Of a stretch of 64,000 bases of DNA, positions 21,375 through 33,171 are shown piece after piece. A model generated the notes under the pieces. It saw only the letters and a list, made by a program, of their open reading frames with translations, had not been told where the DNA came from and did no database searches. The DNA lies in the NCBI GenBank assembly GCA_951394405.1, contig OX596334.1:2728001-2792000 (forward strand), written 5' to 3'. Position 1 is the stretch's first letter, and every line of letters starts with the position of its first letter. The position numbers were made by a program, and so were the translations under genes. This DNA comes from Coprinellus micaceus (lineage: Eukaryota > Basidiomycota > Agaricomycetes > Agaricales > Psathyrellaceae).

Positions 21375-22808
21375 ATGTCAATGGTGGCCACCTCAACAGC
21401 AATCATTGGGCCATCTGCACCCCTGCTTGATCTGGCAAAGGATGCATTGCAGCCTTCAGGCTACTTATGCGAGTGGCAGGATCGTGCCAACAAGTGTGGT
21501 GTCATCCTAGGTAGCTGGAATGCCTACAGGAAGGTGAGATCACTGCACCCCAGGTTCCTTTGCCCAGAGAATGTGCTGTGCCATTTAAAAGGGCATCAGC
21601 ATCACAGAACCCCTTGCCAGATGCAAGGAAGAGTGTTTACGGTGTTTCCAGAGCCACCATGATGGCTTTGGGTGGATGTTCAGGTTCACCTGTATCCTCT
21701 GGTGGTTCTGATGTGATATGTCCTCCAAAGGTGGCACTGCACTCTGCGACGGAAAACTCAAATGCCCATTTTGTCGTGGGTATTTTTGCCCGCGCAGTTG
21801 ACTGCCGTTTTCGGAAAGCTCGAAATGACGCGCTTACCTTTTGTCTCTGAACAGCATCTTCGCGTCATTCACTGCAGGCCCATTCGCTCCCAGGTATGTC
21901 ACACACGGGAATATATCTAACTCAGTGACTGATACCCCGCAGACATGGTTGGAATGTGGACTGCAGAAATGCAATGTCCGTAATCACCGGTCCCAACCAG
22001 AGCTTGAAGCCCACATCGACAGCTCCCACCTCTTCCGCATGCCAATCACCTGTCCCATAGCAAGTGAGTATTACCCTCTGTGGCCGTCATAAGGGCGATG
22101 TCTTATTATATCTGTGTAGAATGCTCTGCCCAACGATCCCTCAAGTACTCCGAGTTACCACAACATTTTCGCGACCACCACCCTGATGCATGCACGAAGA
22201 TCCCGCCAGGCTCTCACCTCCATGTAGCACAACAACTCCGTCCCTTCAAACCTCAGCCCAAGGTCCCTCCACCCCTTCTTCCCACAACCCGTGTCGTGGG
22301 CTTGACACCCGTTCGTTGTGGAACCGTTAAACAAGGGCCACATCCCTATCCTGATGTGACGCCCAGCCAAAAACGTCGCATCCCCCGTCATCCTCGACAA
22401 GTCCCGTCGTCCAAGCATAAAGCCAAATTGCCATCGAGATTGGGCACCGACAGTGAAGACGACGAAGACTTCGACCTCGATATGGAGGATCTTGTATATC
22501 CCCCCGTTTTGCCTGAGAATGTGGCACGGTCGATTCTCGTTGCCAAACCCGGTGCTAAGATGGATATGGACTTGTCGCGTCCTGGTCCGATGCTCGACCC
22601 TCGCCTTTATGGTCTGCGCGAGCCTCCCATTAGCATCTACTTCCCATACTTCAAGTCTTTTATCGAGGAGGAGGAAAGGAAGATCGAGAAGGGGGAAAAG
22701 GAGGCAGAAGAGAGGTTGCAGGCCCAAGCGACACAATCAACACCGGAGGTAAAAATGGACGTTACGCCTCTGCCGGCCCCACCCCTTCCATCCCGCAACC
22801 CATCATAA
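21375..22808 (+). CDS. C2H2 zinc-finger protein (three fingers)
   Basis: Exons 21375-21533, 21855-21893, 21943-22063, 22120-22808 (1,008 nt, 335 aa). Finger 1 spans the first intron: YLCEWQDRANKC...RK then HLRVIHC. Finger 2 is WLECGLQKCNVRN...ELEAHIDSSH. Finger 3 is ITCPIAKCSAQRS...LPQHFRDHH. Then come a Pro/basic stretch (TPSQKRRIPRHPRQ), an acidic patch (DSEDDEDFDLDMED) and a C-terminal Glu/Lys helix (SFIEEEERKIEKGEKEAEER). Probably nuclear and DNA- or RNA-binding; no named orthologue recognised. Exon 1 and the unusually long 321-nt intron 1 are CpG-poor and border the decayed block, whereas exon 4 is CpG-normal. The start ATG (21375) is the first in frame after TTG codons; an upstream exon is possible. 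Confidence 0.75.
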
Positions 22809-23247
22809 CATATTCGCATGGACACGCACCTCCTCTCCCATTGAATGTGGTGGCCGTTCGTTGTTTCCCCTTTCGTTTCATCGCTTTCGTCGCTTTCACC
22901 CCCGCTCTCCTGTTTACTGCCCTGGCCCATCCATCGAACCATGAAGGGTGTCGCTTATTCCCCGAGTAATCCAGCTTTAGCCTTAAACCTTTATTACCTT
23001 CATATTGTACATTGCCTCTGTATAGTTCATACTGCCCTGGCCCTTACTGCCATCGTCCAAGCTGTTGCCGTTCAATGAATGTCCCTTTGGTGCCTTAGTT
23101 AGGGGCTTTCTTTCCATTTCGGTGGGGTCATTTCCGGAGGTTTTGGCGTCCGAGATTTTTTGGTTTGGTGCTTCACTCGCTCTTACCTCTCCATAACCTC
23201 TCGCACTCAAACACTCACGCAGAGAGAGCCTCCTGGGAACACATAAC
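22809..23247. other. Spacer before AATF, no gene seen
   Basis: Tandem arrangement; carries the zinc-finger gene 3' end and the AATF promoter. Confidence 0.45.
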
Positions 23248-25171
23248 CCATGTCCAGTATGTCAGAAAGCACTCACGGCCTTGTGCCGATGCAGTTTGGC
23301 TCACCCTTAAGCTAGGACTTTCGTTGGCTGAGCAACTGGCGCAGTTTGAGGATACAGCACCTGTTGGTACGCGTTGAGCGTCCCTTGGATTTTAAGATAC
23401 AAATCTGACGCGACGCCTGATAAGACTTTGACCCGGAAAGCTTGAACCCCCATGGTGAAGACGATGAGCTTCAGGAGCTCGATGCATCTGCTGCAAGAGA
23501 GCATTATCTGGACGTCGGGTGAGTTACATCGCACAGTGTTGCACCGCTACAATCCCTCTGATATCCAACACAATGCAGTCCAAGCTCGCTGCGGAAACTC
23601 GCCGACAGCATCTCCGATCCTAAATACGATGGGGTACGGACATCACGACAAAAGATCCTCGACCAGGATGAAGGCTCTGACGAAGATGAAGACGAGAACC
23701 ACGGTGCCGTCCCAAATGATATGGTGGAGGAGGATGAGGACAGTTCTGAAGGAAGGTTCGAGGGTTTTGGGGCGGAGGGTCCCTGGAGCGGGAGCGAGGG
23801 GGACGAGAGCGAGAGCGAAGGTTTGGAAGACGCCGAGGAACAAGCAAGCGTACATGTGAAATCGCAACGACCGGCACCCTCTGCACTAAAACGCCTTTCG
23901 CCTGAACCACAGCAAACCAACGAAGATCTTGCCTCGTCCTTGAAGACTGCTCGAGAGACGGACCGGCGGAAAGGGAAAGCTGTCGCGAAACAGATTGTAC
24001 GCCCGTGATCACAGGCTGCCTTACGCTTTTCTGACTACTGTCCAGGCCCTGTGGGATGGCTTGCTGGACTCTAGGATACGGCTTCAAAAGGCGATACTCG
24101 CGACGAACAAACTACCTGATGTAAGGGAGTGCTTTCCTTCTTGGCTTCCTATGTTCACCTGATTTGCAGCCTGCTTCCGTGAAGCAGTATCACGACGTCG
24201 AAGGGTCCACAGAGGCTTTGCTCAACCTCTCTGAGGAGGCGCTTGGCCTAGCAGATGACTTGTTTGAGCTGCAGCAGGTGTGTCATTCGTGAGGATATCA
24301 CCGACTTCCAACTCATGTTCTGTTGTAGCGGTTGCTCTCCGCGAGTAGCGTGACCCCTCCCCCAAGAAAGCGGCGGAAGCTCGACAACAAAGCATCCCTT
24401 TCATCTGCTGCTGACGACCTCGCCGAAGCGTCGAACGAAAGCGCTGCATTCGACCAAGTGTTCGTCCTCTCTATCGGTTAGATCGACCACTGCCTAATAG
24501 CCTCTATAGATACCATCCTCACCTTGTGCAAACGTTGACCAAATGGTCTGCCAAGATCCAGGCTGTGGCCCCTTCCGTTCTCCTTCCCTCCAATAAAGGC
24601 ACGTTCTCCAAGGGCAAGCAAAACCTCAAGTCTGCAGTGCAGCTAGTAGACGAAATATTGCTCGATCACGGCAAACTGTTGTCGAGGACGCAACTGCGGA
24701 GAGGCCCAGGAGGCCGGATAGGAAGGGACCCCATTGAAGATAGTCAAAATGTCAAGGAGGAAGCGGAGCTCTTTGACGATACTGACTTCTACCAGAAGAT
24801 GCTACGCGCGATTATTGACTCTCGGGGAGACGGCAAAGGCAGTTCCGACGACTGGCTAGCCATACAAAAGCAAAAGAAGGCGAAAAAGAGCGTGGATACC
24901 AAGGCGAGCAAAGGTCGGAAATTGAGGTGCATATTCTCTCGATTGTGGGGTGCTCCGGCGCTTACATCCTCCCAGGTATCATGTACACGAAAAGGTCCAA
25001 AACTTTATGGTCCCCGTACCCGTCGTTGGCTCCTGGCATGAAGCACAGATCGACGAACTGTTCTCGTCACTTCTTGGAAAGGGGTTCGAGAGCGCCACTG
25101 GTGGTACTGCCATGGACGTGGAAGAGCAGCAGCCAGCCATTATTCCGGCTGGATTCAGGGTATTCGGTTAA
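23248..25171 (+). CDS. BFR2: AATF/Che-1 (yeast Bfr2), small-subunit processome factor
   Basis: Nine exons summing to 1,497 nt, 498 aa: 23248-23254, 23316-23366, 23425-23518, 23579-23996, 24046-24120, 24170-24277, 24329-24459, 24510-24926, 24976-25171. Exon 1 is only 7 nt (ATG TCC A); joining to 23316 gives MSRLSLAEQLAQFED, then DFDPE. After an acidic Asp/Glu/Ser region comes the AATF block (ALWDGLLDSRIRLQKAI) and the C-terminal TRAUB region (DDTDFYQKMLRAIID, RKLRYHVHEKVQNFMVPV). The family acts in nucleolar pre-rRNA cleavage (40S side) and cell-cycle control. The donor at 24460 (GTTCGT) is weak but needed for phase. Strong call from the C-terminal motif. Confidence 0.92.
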
Positions 25172-25418
25172 TGGGATGAAGGCCCTGTATGGTGTATTTA
25201 AGTACTAGAAGATGTGACCTTGGTATCCTCAATTCAGCCTAGAGCTCCTACTGTGCCTTTGAGAGCGTGGATAAGCGCGCTGCCACTGCGGATGATCTCA
25301 TGGGGACAGCCCCATACACAAAGCCAAATAGCGGTGTGCCCATCCTCTGGTCAAACACCGACGCAGCACTCGACCTGGAATTGAACTCCTCGTACCTCGC
25401 TCCTCGACGCCTACCAAG

Positions 25419-27559
25419 ATGGACCTGGAGGGATTTGAAGACGAGAACCCCTTTGAACAAGATATCGACCACATCCAGTCTGAATCGTCGTCGTTGTCGA
25501 AGGTCGCAATCTACGAACCGTCATCGCCTCCCCCGCACCCTGCGCATGCCCTCTCGCCATCGTCGCCCCCTCACCAGCCCCCCTTCCCATCTGGTGAACT
25601 GCACGGGGGTGTTGCTCCTCAGTTCAAGACCGACTTCTGCTGCGCTCGCGACAGGTACCTCCATAATAGCGACGATTTTGAACTAACGGTTGGTCTCAAT
25701 CGACGATTCACCTTGTTACATTTGTCTAACCGGCCCCAAGATCACCGACGCCCAGAAGACCAGCGCAGGAACCACTTCACCCTACATAGTCTACGTCATT
25801 CGTACAGGGGTGGGTCAGTTCATGGGCTCTGTAGATGATCTTCAAGCTCACGGAATCCCATTGCAGAATGCGGAAGCTCGACACCGATATTCAGAATTCG
25901 AGTCACTGCGAGAATCATTGGCGAGACTCTACCCAACTCTTATTGTCCCGCCTATACCCGACAAGCAGACGATTGGGGACTATGCCGTGAAGCAGGGCAA
26001 AGCCAAGGAGGATGCAACTCTGATTGCGAGGAGGAAGCGTATGCTCCAAACATTCTTGAACAGGCTGGGACGCCATCCCATCCTGTCCACCGAGCACGTT
26101 TTCCACAGGTTCCTTGACGGGGAGGTGTCGTGGGTGCGTCGTGTGTCGCGTATCCCCAATGTATAGCTAACCTTCTCTTAGGGCGAAGTTTTGAACTCTC
26201 CACCCATCACCCTCCTACCCAAGAACATCTTGAAAGCGCCCTCCCACAATCCCACCGATCAGAATGCAACTCAGGCGTACTCCGCTCTACCTAACCCTTC
26301 CGCCGCGCATCCTCTCAGAAGACCGGATCAGCGCTTCCTAGATTCGGAGGCGTTCACCATCAAGTTCGCGAACCATATGAGTGGCCCAATGGAAAAGACG
26401 ACGCGCAGAGTGGTGAAACGGTGGGCAGGTGCGTGCTCGGATGCTCTCCTGGACGTCATTGCTTAGGGCTATAAAGACTATGCGCAGGACCATGCCGACC
26501 TGGGGGCTGCTCTTAACGGGTTCAGTTTGAACGAACGGGATGAACTCGCCGCTGCCATCGAAAAGGCAGGTCAGGCAGTTGATACAACATATGTATCCAC
26601 GACGAAGTTGGTCAGTATCACTCCTAGCTTCTAGAACCTGAAGACTCATTGTGCTGTACTGCAGCTTCAAGAAGTTGAGCAAAATTGGGCAGAACCACTT
26701 CACGAATACACCCAGTTTGCGTCCATTATCAAGAAGCTCCTCGCGTATCGACACCAGAAACATGTCCAATATGAGATGACGCAGGACGTTTTGGAGAACA
26801 AACGCGAACAACTGGAGGAGTTGGAGAAGAGTGAGAAGGAAGCGAGAAGGTTGGAGGAAGCGTTGAATAAGGGTCGAGCAACGGGGCCAAGCGTACCCAC
26901 AGCTGGCGACGGTGAAGGCGAAGGATTCGCGACCAGTGGAACAAGCCCAGCCGAGTCCAGTCACTTGCCTGCCCATCCTGGCTCAAACCCGGCAAGAAGA
27001 CGGACTCGTGCTCCTGGAATGGGCCTAATAAATGCACTGAGCTACACCTTGCACGGAATGATGGACGTTGATCCTGAGACGGCGCGAAGAAACAGTATCA
27101 CGAAGACCAGAGAATCTATATCCACGGTACGTGCCTTTCTCATTGGGTGGCTCCCCATGCCTGAACGACAGTTGCATCATCAAGCTCGAAGACGCACTTC
27201 ACCTGGCGGCGCAGGATCTCAAGTACTCTAGTTCCACGATTCAGGCGGATCTCGATCGTTTCCAACGGCAAAAGGTCGCTGACTTTCGTGAAATGGGGAT
27301 CGCCATGGCGCAGGCTCATCGTGATTGGTGTAAGAAGGTGAGTACCCTCCCCACCATCCTCGATCGTTTTGGTTCATGGCTTGCTCGTATGTGACAGAAT
27401 CTTGAGGCTTGGGAAGAGGCCAAGAGGGAGATAGAGAAAATACCGGATCACCCAAACAAAACTCCTTCTGAAGGTGGCACATCCACCAGTGCAGACGAAC
27501 CCATCGCCCCGTCTCCGGCGAATCGAAGAGACTCGACGGCTACAGTGAATGGGCGGTAG
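25419..27559 (+). CDS. SNX41: Snx41/Atg20-type sorting nexin (PX-BAR)
   Basis: Seven exons sum to 1,821 nt, 606 aa: 25419-25688, 25741-26133, 26182-26428, 26477-26610, 26665-27126, 27185-27337, 27398-27559. N-terminus MDLEGFEDENPFEQD, then KTDFCCARDRYLHNSDDFE. The PX domain follows with SPYIVYVIRTG, ARHRYSEFESLRESL, YPTLIVPPIPDKQT and RRKRMLQTFLNRL, which bind PI3P. A helical BAR region (DLGAALNGFSLNE...AYRHQKHVQYEMTQD, LEELEKSEKEARRLEE) completes the fold. The family pairs with Snx4 in endosome-to-Golgi retrieval and selective autophagy. The acceptor at 26476 (ATAAAG) is chosen because it gives RWADYAQDHADLG. Snx41 versus Atg20 cannot be separated by eye; many filamentous fungi have one merged orthologue. 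Confidence 0.88.
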
Positions 27560-28372
27560 TCTTGCACGCGGTGATTTGGTTCATCTTCGCAGCTTGCCTC
27601 CCTCCTTTAGGTTTCTCATTTCCACCATCCAATACCATTATACCTAGCCTGTTAACAGTATCCGGGAGATCTACTTTCCTTATTTTATGGGAGACCCGTA
27701 GCACCGTCAGACTCCGGCGTCGTTGCGTCGATTCGATTCGATTCAGTCTGGTGAAGCGGGCTCTCGTTCGGAGAAAACATCACTAAGGATAGACGTGTGG
27801 GTGCACACAAGGCATACTTTGGAAGGGGACTTTACGCGGCTTGCCTGTGCCTTGAGGCTCAGAAGGAGGCGCAGGCCTGCACATATGGGGAGCACTAATT
27901 TGAGGGTTTGTCGGGCCCTGTACAACTGTAAAGAATGCGCAGTTTAGAGTTCGGCGTCTCGGTAGCTTTGACTCGCTTTTCTACCCTCGTATCGTTTCCT
28001 CCATTCGAGTCAATTCGAACAGAAGATCGACTAGATGTTCTGACTGCTTCAGGCGAAGGGAAAGAACTGTTCGCGGGGAGAACTTTGATTTCCAGTGTAT
28101 TAAGGGAAGAGACAAGTTGGTCACGAACAAATTTACTCTGGTAGAGTCGTACCAAACTGGCGAACCCACTTCCGATGCTTAGCTTTGAGTAAAACAGATC
28201 TAGTTCGATGAACTTATTGGAACCTTCAGACCATGTACGCTCAGAGCTAATGAGCCTTTGAAAGCTTATCCAACTCCGATGCCGAGGTCGCCGCTCGGCG
28301 CTTGGAAGCACGCCTGATCGGCCACCTAAACTTTGCCCCTTCCCTTCCACAACACTCATCCTCCCTCACCCC
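27560..28372. other. Intergenic, no gene recognised
   Basis: About 0.8 kb between two plus-strand genes. Contains a short GATTC-type run near 27730 and no supported exon. Confidence 0.45.
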
Positions 28373-29831
28373 ATGACGTCCTGGGAGCTGCCTTCCGCTG
28401 AAGCCATCTCTATTGGCATTGATAATGCATTAGAGGGCTCCGTAACCGCTCCTGCGACCACCGTTATCAGCGGCGCTAATGACGATGCCGTCAGTCTGAA
28501 CGTCGGCGATGGGCGCTTAGAGGACTTGGTCACAACTTCCGCTGGTCCTCCGCCTCCTAGCCAAGTCGTCCTCATTCTTTGCGGCCTCATCGCCTCTGGA
28601 AAGGTATATCCGATTCTCAAGGCCCCTGTCATTCCTACTAACAAGGAATCAATGACATCCCCTGGGCGATAGAGCACATTCGCGGAACAGTTGCAAGTGC
28701 ACTTCCCAGAATTCAGACGGTGTAACCAAGATGATCTGGGTGATAGGCGGAGGGTCGAGCAATTGGCAAGAGATTCTTTGGCCGATGGCCACTCGGTTTG
28801 CATCGATCGAACGAATTTCAACGCCTCGTGAGTCCATGACATTTCGGATTCTGGGGTGAAAAGATTTGGTGTCCCAGGCGGCGTCTCGCGGCGATCTCGT
28901 GGACCCTCCCCAGAATTGCCATTGCCGGGCTGTGTTCCTGGCTAATCATGTCTGCTCACCCCATAGGCAACGTTTCCATTGGATCAAGATTGCCCGCGAG
29001 TTCCCAGGAACTCAAATCTGGGTCATTATTTTCGATACGCCATACGAGGTGAGTCACTCAGTGCTGGGAGATAAAAGGCCCAGGCAATACACACCGCTCG
29101 TTTGGGAATGAACATTCCTGTACCACACGACAAACACACTGACTATGCCCCCGGAACCATGGCAGGTTTGCGCAGCACGTCTCAAAGCACGTTAGTATGG
29201 TTTCTGCCCCTCGATTGATGCCTGTCGCTGTAGACCCCTTCTCCGAGGTCACAAGCACGTCCACAGAGAAACGGGGGATGATGACGAGCGAGCGCCGTTT
29301 CGGTGAACGAACAGAAGCTGACACATCCCTTCTTTCCGTTTTACGATCCAAACAGGAACGGGGCACCCAACTATCACGAACCCAGAGCAGGGCTTGTCGG
29401 TTCTATCGAGATTCGCATCCGATTTTGAGTACCCACAGGATTACGAAGGCTACCATCACATCCTGTATCTCAAACCATTGGACCACCCCACCCCAGAATA
29501 CGGTCAAACCGATATCGCCGCCATCCTCCAGCGGGTTCGCGACTCACCACCTGTAACCCGAGCCCACCAAAGTAGACAGGGGGAACTTGCACCAGCCCAT
29601 GCGTCACGAGGTCCTCCCGGATATCAGGGTGGGAGAGGGAGAGGTCGAGGCTACCCGCCTTCTCAGCAGAGGGGCAGCGGCTGGCGTGGAGGTGGACCAA
29701 CCTATAATTACCAGCGGCCAGCACCAGAGCAACCTCTCGCATACCGAGGTGGCTGGCAAGGTGGTCTCGGGCACTCGTCTAGAGGATGGCGTGATCGACC
29801 CAGCTCTGGGAATAACACGGACGTTCAGTGA
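28373..29831 (+). CDS. P-loop kinase (PNKP-kinase/AAA_33-like) with RGG-rich tail
   Basis: Five exons (28373-28603, 28673-28827, 28967-29048, 29166-29190, 29356-29831), 969 nt, 322 aa. Walker A is LILCGLIASGKST, split by intron 1 between K and S. It is followed by CNQDDLGDRRRVEQLARD, CIDRTNFNASQRFHW (the D-x-T-N...R signature of polynucleotide-kinase-like P-loop kinases), REFPGTQIWVIIFDTP and a lid helix. The C-terminal 100 residues are Gly/Arg/Pro-rich (GGRGRGRGYPPSQQRG, GWRGGGPTYNY), typical of RNA-binding RGG tails. Likely phosphorylates a nucleic acid or small-molecule hydroxyl group; the substrate cannot be read. The catalytic part is well supported. The fusion of kinase and RGG tail is direct, with the tail in the same exon as the end of the domain. 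Confidence 0.8.
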
Positions 29832-30290
29832 ACTTCGTGAAATGCGGCGGTAATACATCGCAGGTCGCCAGGAATTGGCGCTTGGAGCCGAGGAAAAACC
29901 AACACAAGGCAATTAAGAGGCCGACAGCTTGGACAGGGGAAAGGGTACCTGTGGAGGCGTATCGTACTGTGTTGGGAGATAGTGGACGAACTGGTTCCGG
30001 GGATCGAGGAGAGGCCATGCAGTTGGGGGACCACATCCATTTTCAGTATGCTCGAGCTGTAAACTTAGATGAAAGACCCGAAACGTAAATCCAAAGACTG
30101 CCTTGGACGTCGGAACCGGATTTAATTTCTAGTGTTTGCGGAACGCGAAACGGCGTACGAGGTAGCCGATAATCCGGGGCAGTATCGCTGAGTCTGGGTC
30201 AAGAACGGGTAGGCAGAAGGTATTGGGGGCGGAGTAGAGGCTACGGCGGAAGACTGCAAGGAATGACGATTCCAGCAAAGGGTCAGTACT
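29832..30290. other. Convergent 3' regions
   Basis: Between the stops of the P-loop kinase (+) and the TPR gene (-). No gene seen. Confidence 0.5.
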
Positions 30291-31428
30291 TTATTGCTCG
30301 CTCTTGGGGTTTCCTGACTTTTCCGTCTCCTTCACTTGCTTGGCAAGGATTTTTGCGCCAACCTGCGGACCATAGGTCAGTCCGGTCGTACTTGCATTGA
30401 TCGGACTGGGGCTTACGTTCCGGATATGAACTGCTGCGCGCTCCACACCGTACTTTTTGCTCAATTGGTACTTCTCGAGGGCCTGTTCGAGATTACCGGC
30501 TGGATCGTATCGTGAGTAAGCTATGCGTCTACCGGAGGAGAAAAACGACGTACTAGCTTCGAGGACAGCTGCATAGTTGAACATAATCTCAGGGTCTTCG
30601 GGGCACAGCGACGCGGCGACCCTGAAAGCGCGAGGTCGAGTCAGCTCGGTGAAGAACAAGACTCCATCTTTCACACTTACTCCAGATGGTGTAATGCAAG
30701 ATCCGGCTGAGGGTCTGCGTGAAAAAGAAGTCACAACGTGTCGGAAAACGGCGAGGTATATTGCGTATGCCCACTCGGTGAGATAATGTACGCGCTAGCA
30801 AGGTCTAGTAAAACATTAGCGGGATCCATTCTAGAGGGGTGACATGAGGAAGACCGACTTGTATGCGCGTCTGGACTCGAAGGTTGGAGTGCAATGGACT
30901 CTTTCCAAGCCTTGATAGCATCGTCATACTCCTCTGGAAGGAAGATAGCATGAACTGAATTGTCACTACCTCGGACACCGTAAATGAAGCCTACTTAGGT
31001 GGTAATGCGTGACCCCAAGGTTAAACAGAGAGCTGGCGTTCCGTTTGATGTCTACACTCCTTTGGTAAAGTTCTTTGGCAGACTGCACGTCGCCCTCCTC
31101 AAGTTTGGCAGTGCCCTGCTCCAAGGACTTCAGGGCTTCTGCTTCTGCAGGGTCTGTTGGGGAAGAGTGCGGTGTCACAGACGTGGCATATACTGCAAGG
31201 CATTCAAAATTGTCCAGACGCAAGATAGAGTTTGAATACAGATATCTATGTCAATAACACCGAACTTGTGGTAGCAGTTCGAGAGGACGCACGTTGTGAA
31301 ATGAAGGCGGTTCGTGACACGACCGCGGGTCGTATTGGGACCACATGCATCGAGGGGTTTCGAGCACCCAATACAGAGCGACCCAGCGCGACTGAGAGCC
31401 TGCCTGCACGTCGTAATGCGAAGGACAT
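30291..31428 (-). CDS. Mitochondrial TPR-repeat protein
   Basis: Eight exons sum to 723 nt, 240 aa: 31428-31266, 31192-30995, 30933-30859, 30804-30775, 30714-30681, 30621-30554, 30499-30417, 30362-30291. The N-terminus MSFALRRAGRLSVALGRSVL is Arg-rich, amphipathic and free of acids, a good mitochondrial presequence. TPR units follow: LEQGTAKLEEGDVQSAKELY, SLFNLGVTHYHLKEYDDAIKAWKE, PDAHTNLASAYI and EIMFNYAAVLEATGNLEQALEKY. TPRs mediate protein-protein binding; the partner is unknown. The first donor (GTTCGG at 31265) is weak but the only phase-correct one seen. Shares a short promoter with Tim23, another mitochondrial gene. Confidence 0.8.
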
Positions 31429-31634
31429 GTCTGGTGGTGAGTCGTGACAACGACTCTTGACATCGGCAAGTGCAGAACGCCGCCGGTGTTGCCCAGAGTC
31501 TGACGGTCACGTGGGGACCGGGGATCATGCGCGGGGTTCGAATGTTCCGGAATTACATTTTCGGTTGAGCCAGGTCAGCGAGCTCATCGTCACTCCTTGC
31601 TCGCCGCCGTCGTCAACCCGTTCCCCTCAACCCG
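31429..31634. promoter_or_regulatory. Shared divergent promoter, TPR protein / Tim23
   Basis: 206 bp between start codons of two mitochondrial genes. Contains TCACGTGG near 31508, an E-box-like palindrome. Co-regulation is inferred. Confidence 0.5.
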
Positions 31635-32557
31635 ATGCCGTCCTCTCACAGCAACCAGCCAGACGCATCTACCTCCACCTCCGCCACAGACTACCTCCAG
31701 AACGCCCAGTTCCAGCGGCCCGGATCCGCCTCGTCACCAGAGACCATCACGTCGACAGACCTCTTGCTGGCTGCTTATGACCCCACAAAACTACACCCGC
31801 TGGCAGAACTGGGGGACAAATTGGACTATCTGGTCCTTGATGATGAGAAGGTGAACGAGGTGCCCGGGTCTGGCACCGCTATGCCCTCAAGGGGTTGGAG
31901 CGATGACCTGTGTTATGGGACGGGGACTATGTATCTTGGCGGTAAGTCCAGGATCTCTTTCAAATTACTCTTTAGAGCCCGGGTGCTCTGTTTGGGCCCC
32001 TCTTGCTCCCTGAACATCTCACACCTTATCTCGTTCTTGAACGGCCCATTTGGCGGGTTTATTGTTCTTGTGGTCACATGCTCACACCGTGTTTCTAGGT
32101 TTGACGCTTGGAGGGTTGTGGGGTGTTCGGGAAGGCGCTCGAAGGCCACTTGCCGTGTATAATGCAAGGTTGCGGCTCAACAGCATCCTGAACTCTGTTA
32201 CGAGAAGGGGAACTTTCGTTGGAAACTCAGCTGGAGTGATGGGTACGCCGTTGTCCTTTCCTGCCCGACATAGCGTCTCAGATCGATACTTTTGCTATTT
32301 TAGCCCTCATCTATAACGGGATAAACTCGAGCATCGACGCATACCGAGGTCAACACGATACTGCCGGAAGCGTGGCGGCTGGTGCACTCACTGGCGCAGT
32401 TTTCAGGTCGACGGGTGAGTATTGACTTTTTGAGATCCGATCTGACCTTTCTGATTTGTACATCCTTTCGTTAGCTGGAGTCAAGCCCGCTCTCATTTCC
32501 GCAACAATCGTATCTGGCGCTGCGGGCCTCTGGAGTCTTGTGAAAAAGAGCGTTTGA
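31635..32557 (+). CDS. TIM23: Tim23, channel subunit of the inner-membrane presequence translocase
   Basis: Exons 31635-31941, 32099-32242, 32304-32414, 32475-32557; 645 nt, 214 aa. The polar N-terminal intermembrane-space part (TSTDLLLAAYDPTKLHP, LDYLVLDDEKVNE) precedes the Tim17/22/23 domain: GTMYLGGLTLGGLWGVREGA, RLRLNSILNSVTRRG, GNSAGVMALIYNGINSSIDAYRG and GSVAAGALTGAVFRSTAGVK, with four Gly-rich membrane segments. Forms the core of TIM23, importing presequence proteins across the inner membrane. Length and motif order are normal. Confidence 0.95.
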
Positions 32558-33171
32558 GCGACCCATTAATCCTATCCATGGACACACTACACTATGTAAT
32601 AACAGCCTTAATAACCCCTCCTCACCTCACTCACGATTTCACGAAGATCTGAGCCAGGTTCCGAAAACCGTCGGTGAAACAAACTTTTCTTGATCTCGTA
32701 TTACTGACCCAGATTCCAATTGTTTGGCGACAGATTCGGACCCCTGATGCAGGATATCCGGCAGTGACACACTTCTCGGATTTTGCATGACGGAAGTTGG
32801 CCTCATTGCTTCCCCCATTCTGTTATGACTGTCCTGCCCAGAAGATGTCTCCAGCCACTATAAAGCCATGCTTTCGACTCGGGTCGTTGCCAGCCAGGCC
32901 CGGACATCATATGAGGGCTTCCCATTTTTGATAGTCTTGCAAATTCTCCCGACACGACCTCCATCTATCCCCGGAAATTGCTTTGCTCTCCTCTAGGTGT
33001 CAAAGCAGATCCAGCCTACCCAACAAAATTGCTGACTACTGTTGTGAAGAGATAGTAAGTTCACAACCTTGCCGTCAAACTCGCCCGAGGAACTCATTAC
33101 TCGTTTCGTGCACTCAAGTGGTTCAACACGGCGATGGATCTGTGTCTATTTCAAGGGCTCTGGGAGGTGGT
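32558..33171. other. Upstream of velvet gene; may contain its first exon(s)
   Basis: No ATG in frame with the velvet exon lies directly upstream, so one or more short 5' exons probably lie here, but I could not place them. Confidence 0.4.

Noticed and set aside
31535..31560. GGGTTCGAATGTTCC resembling a tRNA B box
   Set aside because: No acceptor or anticodon stem can be drawn around it.
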